Shown here: piece by piece, positions 1 to 5,318 of the stretch
Layout of the letters: each line of letters opens with the position of its first letter
Position numbering within the stretch: the first letter of the stretch is position 1
Origin: Flavisolibacter sp.
GTDB taxonomy: Bacteria > Bacteroidota > Bacteroidia > Chitinophagales > Chitinophagaceae
Assembly (NCBI GenBank): GCA_013695175.1
Contig: JACDAZ010000056.1
Location: 1-5,318, forward strand
Direction: 5' to 3'
DNA: 5,318 bases
Notes under the pieces: model-generated
The model's database searches: none
Seen by the model: only the letters and a program-made list of their open reading frames with translations
Told to the model about the DNA's origin: nothing
Translations under genes and position numbers: made by a program

Positions 1-293
1 CTTATATGCGGGCCTTCGAAACAGCAAGTAACAAGGTATAGCGGCAGTCCGGTTTTAGGATCGATAGGTGTGCCGGTTTTAATAAATTCCGCAGCAAGCC
101 CTGATACATACGCATAGGCTGCTCCCGGCACGGATGGTTGATGCCATGAAAGCAATTTTCCGGAAGCATCATTCACAACTTTGTGCCCGCCCAATGAATC
201 TGTTGTTTTTCTTTGAATGGTTTGTGCACTGGATAGATAAGTAATGAAGAAACTTAGAGCAGCTAATAATATCTGTTGTATTTTATTCCGCAT
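1..293 (-). CDS. Secreted protein of unknown function, N-terminal part (runs off the left edge)
   Basis: The minus strand opens with ATG at 291-293 and stays open for 97 complete codons to the window edge, so the C-terminal part is missing. Residues 1-23 look like a Sec signal peptide: a basic start (MRNKIQQ), a hydrophobic core (ILLAALSFFITYL) and a likely signal peptidase I site after SSA, before QTIQR. The mature part contains the stretches LLSWHQPSVPGAAYAYV and GLPLYLVTCCFEGPH, with a Cys-Cys pair and a Gly-Pro-His; I do not recognise this as a named family. The frame is also open upstream of this ATG into the preceding gene, but the signal peptide right after the ATG makes this start the sensible one. 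No clear Shine-Dalgarno sequence is present, as is common in Bacteroidota. It lies 26 bases after the last stop of the broken gene at 320-840, on the same strand, and may once have been cotranscribed with it. The reading frame is secure; no function can be given. Confidence 0.75.
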   Translation of the reverse strand, partial: MRNKIQQILLAALSFFITYLSSAQTIQRKTTDSLGGHKVVNDASGKLLSWHQPSVPGAAYAYVSGLAAEFIKTGTPIDPKTGLPLYLVTCCFEGPHI

Positions 294-319
294 TGAAGAT
301 TGTTTTTTAATTCTTGTAA

Positions 320-840
320 TTAAGTTAGCCCAATAACATTGGCATCTTTTGTATGAAGTTTTAAACGCATAATTGCTGTTTTCGATCTTTGGGTATAGTA
401 AGCGTAACGGCAGTATCCCATTTACATTCAAAAAAATTTGTTTGCTTATCTGCTTCAGGAACAGCCTGGGGCTTACCCCTCAGATTTTTAAATATTTTCA
501 TCAAACGGCCGCCCTTATCACCATAATAACCCATTCGATAAATATGGAGCGAATAATCTGAAGCAGGATCAGCGCTTACAAAAATGGATAAAGCTTCACC
601 GCCTTTTACACTTGTTTGAGAGCAGTATCCTTCAATTTGTTTCCTTCTGCAAAATTCATGGTCTGGGTAGCTGCAGGTATCGAAGGGAACTTTTATAAGC
701 CAGTCTGATGTGCCGGGCTTTTTATTTTCTTCTTTAATGATATTTACAGCAGGTAATTCTTTGTTTGACTGCATGGATATAATACCAATGGCGGAAACAA
801 AGAGCAGTATGATCAGATTGCGGTAGTTATTTTTCATCAT
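320..840 (-). pseudogene. N,N-dimethylformamidase large-subunit-like protein, frameshifted and truncated
   Basis: The longest frame (361-840) gives 159 residues. Residues 9-22 are a hydrophobic export segment. Residues 69-112 then carry features typical of the dimethylformamidase beta-subunit-like family: IEGYCSQTSV (69-78), a Ser-Ile-Phe-Val-Ser strand (85-89) and YRMGYYGDKGGR (101-112), followed by WDTAVTLTIPKD (141-152). Family members normally continue IPKDW-x-x-G-V-Y-L-x-K-L. Here the frame after KD becomes RKQQLCV and stops at 361-363. Skipping the two bases at 383-384 restores a fitting continuation, KTAIMRLKLHTKDANVIGLT, ending at TAA 320-322. This fits loss of one base from the expected Trp codon. 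Even with that repair the protein is about 170 residues, whereas relatives are several hundred long, so the larger downstream part is gone. Start choice is between tandem ATGs at 838-840 and 835-837. A weak TAGACTTG element (883-890, minus) could be its promoter. Family call is from memory of the motif pattern. A short functional exported domain is possible but less likely. Confidence 0.62.
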
Positions 841-1210
841 GCACTAATTTAGATTCATTGAAACGGGTGATAATCATTACCTCAAGTCTAAAGCTAACTT
901 TCATAAACAGTTTTAAGTATTTCACTGGTTCTGTCAGAGTTTCATTAATGTCCTCTTTAAATGTACATAGCTGACGAATCCCTAATTATAAATTGAGAAA
1001 TAATAAAGCAAACATCTATCATCTTGTATCCTTATAGCTTTTAAATTAAATAAAAGAATGTTAGAGCAATCAATACATAAAAAAAGAGCGATCAATCTGA
1101 TAGCTCTAAACTGGCTGGCTTAAAGCCATCTCTAAAAATCAAAGTATTAAAAAAAATTTTGGAACTTAGCACAGAATCAAAGGAATTGTATAATAGTCTT
1201 CATATGAATC
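841..1210. other. Intergenic region, 370 bases, holding one terminator
   Basis: No convincing gene lies here. The clear element is the hairpin at 1079-1107, described separately. A second small hairpin (TGGCT at 1116-1120 pairing with AGCCA at 1124-1128, loop TAA) sits beside it, has no T-run of its own, and probably has no separate role. On the minus strand, 830-985 is open for 52 codons but has no recognisable product and no credible start until a 25-codon piece at its end, so it is not called. The segment 841-900 should contain the promoter and leader of the broken gene at 320-840; the best candidate is TAGACTTG (883-890, minus), one mismatch from TAnnTTTG and without a clear upstream TTG. 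Confidence 0.6.
1079..1107 (-). terminator. Intrinsic terminator of the SMP-30-like gene
   Basis: Read on the minus strand, AGAGC (1103-1107) pairs with GCTCT (1085-1089), and TATCA/TGATC-type pairing continues inward (1098-1101 with 1091-1094), with a single A-G mismatch between the two arms and a three-base loop at 1095-1097. The stem is followed directly by seven T residues (A at 1079-1085 on the plus strand). It lies about 100 bases downstream of the stop codon at 1211-1213 and in the right orientation to end that transcript. Confidence 0.75.
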
Positions 1211-2152
1211 TTAATGAACACCTTTCACATTCATGTGTAAAATGTACAGGTTTTCCGACGCTGTTATGAATAATTGATTCTTGTTTTTTCCACCAAAACA
1301 AACATTAGCTGTCCAGCCTGCCGGTACAGGTATATGTCTGATCTTTTTTCCTTCAGCATTGTAAACAGTAACACCATCACCGGTAAGATAAATGTTACCC
1401 CTGTTGTCTATCGTCATACCATCGGAACCCTGTTCAACAAATAATTGCCTGTTAGTAAGTGAACCATCTGTTTCAATATTAAACCGGTACGTTTTGTTGT
1501 CACCAATATCAGCTATGTACAGGTATTTCCCATCGGGTGTACCAATAATACCATTAGGCTTTTTAAAATTTTCAGCTGCTATTTTCAGGGGTAGACCTTT
1601 CTGAAGCATGTATGTTCTCTGCGTTTCTATTTCGGGCTTTTTGCGTTCCCAATAATCACGCTGATAATAAGGATCAGTAAAATAAAACGTACCATTCGGG
1701 TGAACCCATACATCATTAGGTCCATTTAGTTTTAAACCATTAAAATCATTCACCAGTACAGTAACTTTTTTATCCGGGCTTATGCTCCACAATTGGTTTT
1801 GTTCATCAGCACATGTGATCAGATTACCCTGCGGATCGAAATACATGCCGTTTGAACGTCCTGTTTTTTGGAGAAAAACAGAAAGCTTTGCATCAGTTCC
1901 GTACTTCCATATTTTATCATTGGGCTGATCGGTGAAGTAGACATTACCGTTAGCGTCTGCTGCGGGTCCTTCCGTAAAACTGAACTGGTTAGAGATCAAA
2001 CGAAGGGTGGCTCCTTCGGCAACAATATCATTTTGTATGGATTGAGTTTGCCCTGGCATAGTTGTATTATTTATTGGTTTGCAAGAGCAAAAAAACAATA
2101 GCAGGTAAAATGCACTGAGGTAATTGATCATTGATTGATTTTTAAATTGCAT
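1211..2152 (-). CDS. SMP-30/gluconolactonase-family lipoprotein
   Basis: A complete protein of 313 residues of the SMP-30/gluconolactonase/LRE family, six-bladed beta-propellers that bind a divalent metal and typically hydrolyse sugar lactones. The residues expected to hold the metal are visible in order: Glu61 in TEGP, Asn146 in LNGPNDVW (143 is also Asn), Asn200 in KPNGI and Asp244 in SDGMTID, so it is probably catalytically competent. Repeated strands of the form D-x-x-GN-x-Y-F-T-D (for example 67-75 and 250-258) match the blades. Residues 8-24 form a hydrophobic export signal ending in FFCSC; Cys24 (after Ser23) is the likely lipidated residue, placing the enzyme on the envelope, possibly the cell surface. 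Start at Met1 is supported by AGGA at 2161-2164, 8 bases upstream; Met8 is the alternative. The gene is monocistronic, ends at a terminator near 1085, and diverges from the PAP2 gene. True substrate unknown: gluconolactone is only the family's name-giving substrate, and plant-cell-wall sugar lactones are equally possible. Confidence 0.9.
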   Translation of the reverse strand: MQFKNQSMINYLSAFYLLLFFCSCKPINNTTMPGQTQSIQNDIVAEGATLRLISNQFSFTEGPAADANGNVYFTDQPNDKIWKYGTDAKLSVFLQKTGRSNGMYFDPQGNLITCADEQNQLWSISPDKKVTVLVNDFNGLKLNGPNDVWVHPNGTFYFTDPYYQRDYWERKKPEIETQRTYMLQKGLPLKIAAENFKKPNGIIGTPDGKYLYIADIGDNKTYRFNIETDGSLTNRQLFVEQGSDGMTIDNRGNIYLTGDGVTVYNAEGKKIRHIPVPAGWTANVCFGGKNKNQLFITASENLYILHMNVKGVH

Positions 2153-2160
2153 CCTTTTAT

Positions 2161-2164
2161 TCCT
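2161..2164 (-). promoter_or_regulatory. Shine-Dalgarno site deciding the start of the SMP-30-like gene
   Basis: AGGA on the minus strand, with 8 bases to the ATG at 2150-2152. It is the only clear ribosome-binding sequence in the window and favours Met1 over the internal Met8. Confidence 0.5.
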
Positions 2165-2330
2165 GTAGGTCGATAATCAGACTTCTTATGTAAAGGTTTG
2201 TAAAAATTAATCAGAAAATTTTAATTGTTTTCTCCACATATTGCTCATTTTATAAAACAAAATACTTCCCTTCATATATCATAGCTAATTAGTTTTATTT
2301 TAGAATTAGATGAAGAAATCAAATCTCAAC

Positions 2331-2338
2331 TAAATTTG
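2331..2338 (+). promoter_or_regulatory. Bacteroidota-type -7 element ahead of the PAP2 gene
   Basis: TAAATTTG followed by C matches the TAnnTTTG -7 consensus used by the Bacteroidota primary sigma factor exactly. It would place transcription start near 2345 and give a leader of about 55 bases before the TTG at 2401. The expected TTG of the -33 element is not seen at the right spacing (around 2305-2312), so the promoter may be weak or activator dependent. No equally good element was seen for the divergent gene in the same 248-base intergenic region. Confidence 0.45.
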
Positions 2339-2400
2339 CAGACTCAAAAAAAACAAGGGGTTGCAACTACTGTTGGTGATCTTATTTTTAACAATTGTAA

Positions 2401-3081
2401 TTGAAAAGCAGTAAAAAATTTATTGAAACATACTCTAAAAAGCTTTCCTGGTGGATAGTTATTGTTATTGCTTTATTTGTTGCGGCTCTTTTATCTTTTA
2501 CATATATAGCTCATGAAATTATTTTAGAACAAGAAGAATATGTTGACCACCAGTTTTTCCAAATTTTATCACCACATATAAATGCACCACTTACCGGTAT
2601 TATGGAAATAATTACTTATGGTGCATCAGGCAGGTTTTTACAGATTGTCTATGGCCTGTTGGTGATGGGTTATTTGATAAAGAAAAACTGGAAAAGAGCT
2701 ATTGAAATAGCAGTAATAGGATTAGGAGGTTTTGTCATCAATTATTTTATGAAACTTTCATTTCAAAGACAGCGTCCACCTGATCCTCTCATTGAGCCAT
2801 TACAGAACTTTAGTTTTCCCAGTGGGCATGCTACTTCAGGATTTATTTTTTATGGGTTGCTTGTGTATCTTTTATGGAAGTCAAAACTAAAGCAGGTTTA
2901 TAAATATATTTTTAGTTCTGTACTGATTATAATTGCATTTATTATTGGTTTTAGCAGGATCTACCTAAGGTTGCATTATTTAAGTGATGTTGTAGCAGGA
3001 TTTTGTATTGGTTTTGCCTGGCTGGCAGTTGCTATTTGGATGATGGAACGATTAAAAAGAGAGGCTGATAGGGAGCCATAA
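2401..3081 (+). CDS. PAP2-family membrane phosphatase
   Basis: A complete 226-residue integral membrane protein of the PAP2 (type 2 phosphatidic acid phosphatase / undecaprenyl-diphosphatase-like) superfamily. The full three-part active site is present: K118-x6-R125-P126 (KLSFQRQRP), P140-S141-G142-H143 (FPSGH) and S185-R186-x5-H192-x3-D196 (SRIYLRLHYLSD). His143 is expected to assist catalysis and His192 to be the phosphoenzyme nucleophile. Hydrophobic stretches at about 17-38, 80-93, 101-117, 146-159, 168-184 and 197-214 fit the six-helix fold, with the active site on the outer face. Likely substrates are lipid phosphates or diphosphates (undecaprenyl diphosphate, phosphatidylglycerol phosphate, phosphatidic acid); sequence alone does not decide. 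The start is TTG at 2401, because an in-frame TAA ends at 2400 and the first in-frame ATG (Met68) would remove the first helix. No Shine-Dalgarno is seen. It stands alone on the plus strand, followed by a dead gene on the other strand. Family assignment is very secure. Confidence 0.93.
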   Translation: MKSSKKFIETYSKKLSWWIVIVIALFVAALLSFTYIAHEIILEQEEYVDHQFFQILSPHINAPLTGIMEIITYGASGRFLQIVYGLLVMGYLIKKNWKRAIEIAVIGLGGFVINYFMKLSFQRQRPPDPLIEPLQNFSFPSGHATSGFIFYGLLVYLLWKSKLKQVYKYIFSSVLIIIAFIIGFSRIYLRLHYLSDVVAGFCIGFAWLAVAIWMMERLKREADREP

Positions 3082-3148
3082 CTATACGGCATTAGTTTAG
3101 AATCAATAATATTCATTGGTTTCTTTTAACAAGGCTCTTTCATTTTGT

Positions 3149-3448
3149 TCAAGCGAGTATCCTTTTTTCTGTGGCATCCATTTCTATACAAAATGTTGTA
3201 GGTTCATCATAATGTTGAAAATAGCTGTATTGGCCCTCCATTACCGGCTTCCGTCTATGCCTTTTTATGGTGGGCAAATTATCAATGTGAATTTTAGCAC
3301 CTTTACCTTCTATTACCAGCTCCATATCATCCATCACTAACAATAAGATATGATTAAGGTCTACAACCTTCATGACTTGTTCCCCGGGAGATGTGGGAAT
3401 ACGTCAGCAGATCATCAATAGGGCTCTCATCCTCCTGGCAATTGTCAT
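3149..3448 (-). pseudogene. Histidine kinase remnant (end of dimerisation helix into start of ATPase domain)
   Basis: Reading the minus strand across frames recovers a continuous histidine-kinase segment. First frame (from 3448): IARRMRAL. Then, after an apparent one-base loss at 3417-3421: IDDLLTYSHISRGTSHE. Then, after a shift near 3366-3371: VVDLNHILLLVMDDMEL, continuing with IEGKGAKIHIDNLPTIKRHRR. A further shift gives QLFSTL (3210-3227), like the QLFQNL that opens the HATPase region. This order (RM-x-x-LIDDLL-x-Y-S-R, then VDLN, then KGA-x-I-x-x-DNLPTI, then QLFxNL) is typical of kinases with PAS/GAF sensors. The phospho-accepting His helix is not seen upstream, and the ATPase N, G1 and G2 boxes are missing. 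The longest single frame (3149-3373, 74 codons) has an ATG but no credible role as a protein. Stretches 3082-3148 and 3449-3596 hold nothing I can identify, apart from a 24-codon frame at 3103-3177 (contains SLEQNERALLKET) that may be another scrap of the same gene. No intact kinase is present in the window. Confidence 0.72.
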
Positions 3449-3596
3449 CTACACCAAAAAAGGGATTAACATATACACCATTAGAGGTATTGGAAGTGGA
3501 ATGTATTTTCTTCAATTTTATAATCTTATCAATAAAATGCTTTCTTTTTCTTAATTTATAGTTGCCATGTCTTTTGTACTGGATTGATTAGTTAAT

Positions 3597-5318
3597 ATGA
3601 ACATGACCAGCGTTTCAAAAATTGTATTTCCTGTTTGGATGTATTTACTGCTTTCTGCAGTTTGCCTGAATAATATTTCCTGTACAGAAACACATACTAC
3701 TAAAACTATTCCTTCGGCAGAAATAAAAAAAATTAAAGCACCCTTAGAAATTACTGCAGGTGATCCATTTGTAACAAATACGGATACTTGTCTTGCCCCT
3801 CTTACTGTTACACTTCCTACAATAGACAGGAAGCAAATAACAATAAAAACACCTAATGGAAATCAGCAACTAACTATTGTTCCACCCCTGGTAATGCCTG
3901 CCGATTTTTATGTATCCATGTCTGCCTATAACATGGATAAAGGACTGTCAATAGATGGGGTTTTAAGCGGCTATCATGATAAAGATGGCAACATGTGGTT
4001 TGGTACACTTGGCGGTGGTGTTACCAGCTTTGATGGTACATCTTCTGTCACATTCACAGCAAAAGAAGGACTTGGTAATAATGCGGTAACTGATATTGCA
4101 CAAGATGCAGAAGGTAATATATGGTTTGCATTAGACGGAGGTGGAATAGCCAAATATGATGGTAGATCTATAAGCAACTATGGTAAGGCTGAGGGACTTT
4201 TAAGTTCAGAAGTACACTCACTTGTCATCACTAAAGAAGGAATTTTGTTCCTGGCTACGCGTAAGGGCATCAGCCGGTTTGATGGAAAATCTTTTTTCAA
4301 TTATGAAGCTCCGGAGTCATTTGCCGGTAAAATGATACGATCCTGTGTTGAAGACAAAGAAGGTAACATTTGGTTTGTCTCACCTGAACATGGCATAAGT
4401 TGTTTTGATGGAAAAGATTTTAAAATTTATTCAACACTTGATGGATTGATCAGCAATTCTGTATGGAGTTGTTTTACTGACAGTAAAGGTCGGCTCTGGT
4501 TTGGTACCAACAGGGGAATATCTATGTATGATGGAAAAACTTTTACAAATTTTTTAAGTGGTAAAGGATTACCTGATTATTCTATCACCTGCATTGCTGA
4601 AGATAAAAAAGGGGACATGTGGTTTGGTACAAATGGAGGCGGCGTAAGTCGTTTTGATGGAAAATCTTTTGTCAACTTTACTACCAGGCAAGGGTTGGCT
4701 AATAATGTTGTGCAAAGCATTACGCAAGACAAATCCGGAAATCTGTGGATTGGTACAGAAGGAGGGGGTGTTAGCATTTATAATGGAAAAGGAGTGATCA
4801 ATTTTTCTTCTGAACAGGGCTTGGCTGATAATATTGTTAGAAGTATAATAGAAGATAGAAATGGCAATTTTTGGTTTGGCACAAATAATAATGGCGTATC
4901 AAATTATGATGGAGATGTTTTCACAAATTATAACAGATTGCAGGGATTGAACAATAACCGTGTACATCGGATACTGGAAGACAAGAAAGGAGACATGTGG
5001 TTTTGTACCAATGGAGGTGTTACTAAATTTAATGGCAATAGATTACAAACGTTTACTACGGTTCAGGGTCTGGCGCATAAAAATGTAAGGTGTATTGTAG
5101 AAGATAGGAAAGGAGGATTATGGTTTGGAACAGAGATAGGCTTATCAAAGTTTGATGGAAAGTATTTTTTCAATTATACAACAGCAGAAGGATTGCCAAG
5201 CAATAATGTACGCGATGCAGTTGAAGATGAAAATGGGAATATCTGGTTGGGTACTCATGAAGGGGGGCTCAGCAGGTTCAACGGCAAAACTTTTTTAAAC
5301 CTTGATACAGCACAGGGG
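3597..5318 (+). CDS. Two-component-regulator propeller lipoprotein (incomplete at right edge)
   Basis: Opens at ATG 3597-3599 (or ATG 3603-3605) and runs 574 codons to the window end without a stop. Residues 8-28 are an export signal; Cys29 in NNISCTE is a plausible lipidation site. Residues 30-125 form an N-terminal segment (with TCLAPLTVTLP, a proline-rich IVPPLVMPADFYV and YNMDKGLSID) that leads into the propeller. From about residue 128 there are at least 11 blades of the Reg_prop (two-component regulator propeller) type. Each reads roughly ED-x-x-GN-x-WFGT-x-x-GGVS-x-F-DGK-x-F-x-NF, then GL-x-x-N-x-V. The marker aromatic residues are W134, W176, F218, W259, W301, W342, W384, W426, W468, W509 and W550. 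Such propellers sense ligands outside the cell and usually sit in front of a histidine kinase, with 14 blades forming two seven-bladed units; here about three more would be needed. Whether a membrane helix and kinase follow, or it is a free lipoprotein, lies beyond the window. No Shine-Dalgarno is seen. The kinase remnant lies upstream on the other strand. Confidence 0.88.
   Translation, partial: MNMTSVSKIVFPVWMYLLLSAVCLNNISCTETHTTKTIPSAEIKKIKAPLEITAGDPFVTNTDTCLAPLTVTLPTIDRKQITIKTPNGNQQLTIVPPLVMPADFYVSMSAYNMDKGLSIDGVLSGYHDKDGNMWFGTLGGGVTSFDGTSSVTFTAKEGLGNNAVTDIAQDAEGNIWFALDGGGIAKYDGRSISNYGKAEGLLSSEVHSLVITKEGILFLATRKGISRFDGKSFFNYEAPESFAGKMIRSCVEDKEGNIWFVSPEHGISCFDGKDFKIYSTLDGLISNSVWSCFTDSKGRLWFGTNRGISMYDGKTFTNFLSGKGLPDYSITCIAEDKKGDMWFGTNGGGVSRFDGKSFVNFTTRQGLANNVVQSITQDKSGNLWIGTEGGGVSIYNGKGVINFSSEQGLADNIVRSIIEDRNGNFWFGTNNNGVSNYDGDVFTNYNRLQGLNNNRVHRILEDKKGDMWFCTNGGVTKFNGNRLQTFTTVQGLAHKNVRCIVEDRKGGLWFGTEIGLSKFDGKYFFNYTTAEGLPSNNVRDAVEDENGNIWLGTHEGGLSRFNGKTFLNLDTAQG
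3978..5318 (+). repeat. Tandem degenerate ~125-base repeats encoding propeller blades
   Basis: Eleven in-frame units with a period of 41 or 42 codons (123-126 bases), seen from the spacing of the WFGT codons: Trp codons begin at 3996, 4122, 4371, 4497, 4620, 4746, 4872, 4998, 5121 and 5244, and the degenerate third unit has TTC at 4248. Short DNA stretches recur nearly unchanged, such as ACATGTGGTTTGGTACA near 3991 and 4616 and TTTGATGGAAAA in several units. The repeats are diverged enough at DNA level that they reflect old protein-level duplication, not a fresh expansion. They also explain the proline-rich open frames on the opposite strand. Confidence 0.85.

Noticed and set aside
373..561. 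Plus-strand frame opposite the dimethylformamidase-like gene
   Set aside because: Shadow of the minus-strand coding sequence; no domain or ribosome site.
830..985. Minus-strand open stretch of 52 codons upstream of and overlapping the dimethylformamidase-like gene start (contains FKEDINETLTEPV)
   Set aside because: No start codon until a 25-codon piece near its end, no recognisable family and no ribosome site; probably chance.
1392..2101. Plus-strand frames at 1392-1604 and 1868-2101
   Set aside because: Shadows of the intact SMP-30-like gene on the other strand.
3372..3554. Plus-strand frames at 3116-3340 and 3372-3554
   Set aside because: They run antisense to the kinase remnant, and their translations are hydrophobic and low in complexity without any motif or start signal.
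3357..3587. Minus-strand 77-codon open stretch including IDDLLTYSHIS
   Set aside because: It has no ATG, and only its last 20 or so codons match a kinase. The upstream part (KIIKLKKIHSTSN) looks like non-coding AT-rich sequence. The kinase part is kept within the pseudogene call.
3974..4177. Minus-strand open frame with proline-rich repeats (PPPSVPNHML type)
   Set aside because: It is the antisense of the propeller blades: GGxGGV and FGT codons read backwards give Pro/Ser/Val runs. No start context, no independent support.
4577..4777. Second minus-strand proline-rich open frame
   Set aside because: Same cause as the one at 3974-4177; the likeness between the two simply mirrors the sense-strand repeats.
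3978..5318. Possible CRISPR or other direct-repeat array
   Set aside because: The ~125-base periodicity is in frame, diverged, and fully explained by beta-propeller blades; there are no spacers or identical repeats.

Overview
The window looks like an AT-rich piece of a Bacteroidota chromosome, most likely from the Chitinophagaceae or close relatives. This is an inference from three things: weak or absent Shine-Dalgarno sequences at most starts, a TAnnTTTG-type promoter element, and the gene content (secreted proteins, a lipoprotein lactonase-like enzyme and a long two-component-regulator propeller lipoprotein).

Layout. Positions 1-293 (minus) hold the N-terminal 97 codons of an unrecognised secreted protein that runs off the left edge. 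Positions 320-840 (minus) hold the 5' part of a gene related to the N,N-dimethylformamidase large (beta) subunit family. It is broken by an apparent one-base deletion and then cut short. Positions 841-1210 are non-coding and contain a clear intrinsic terminator (1079-1107) for the minus-strand gene upstream of it. Positions 1211-2152 (minus) encode an intact SMP-30/gluconolactonase-like lipoprotein. A divergent intergenic region (2153-2400) carries a promoter-like element for the plus-strand gene at 2401-3081, an intact PAP2-type membrane phosphatase with a TTG start. Positions 3149-3448 (minus) are the remains of a histidine kinase, readable only by joining several frames. From 3597 to the right edge (plus) runs a long, incomplete lipoprotein with at least 11 beta-propeller blades; it stays open for 574 codons with no stop inside the window.

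How the parts fit. The intact genes do not form an obvious pathway: each seems to have its own transcript and they alternate in strand. The common theme is the cell envelope (three or four exported proteins and one membrane phosphatase), together with gene decay, since two of the seven coding loci are broken. The propeller protein sits next to the dead kinase remnant. Propellers of this family normally feed a histidine kinase, so the pairing is suggestive, but the remnant is on the opposite strand and nothing shows that they worked together.

I found no CRISPR array, tRNA, rRNA, insertion sequence or recognisable defence system. No convincing new biological system is visible. The most informative observations are the two pseudogenes, whose lesions can be placed almost to the base, and the very regular propeller array.
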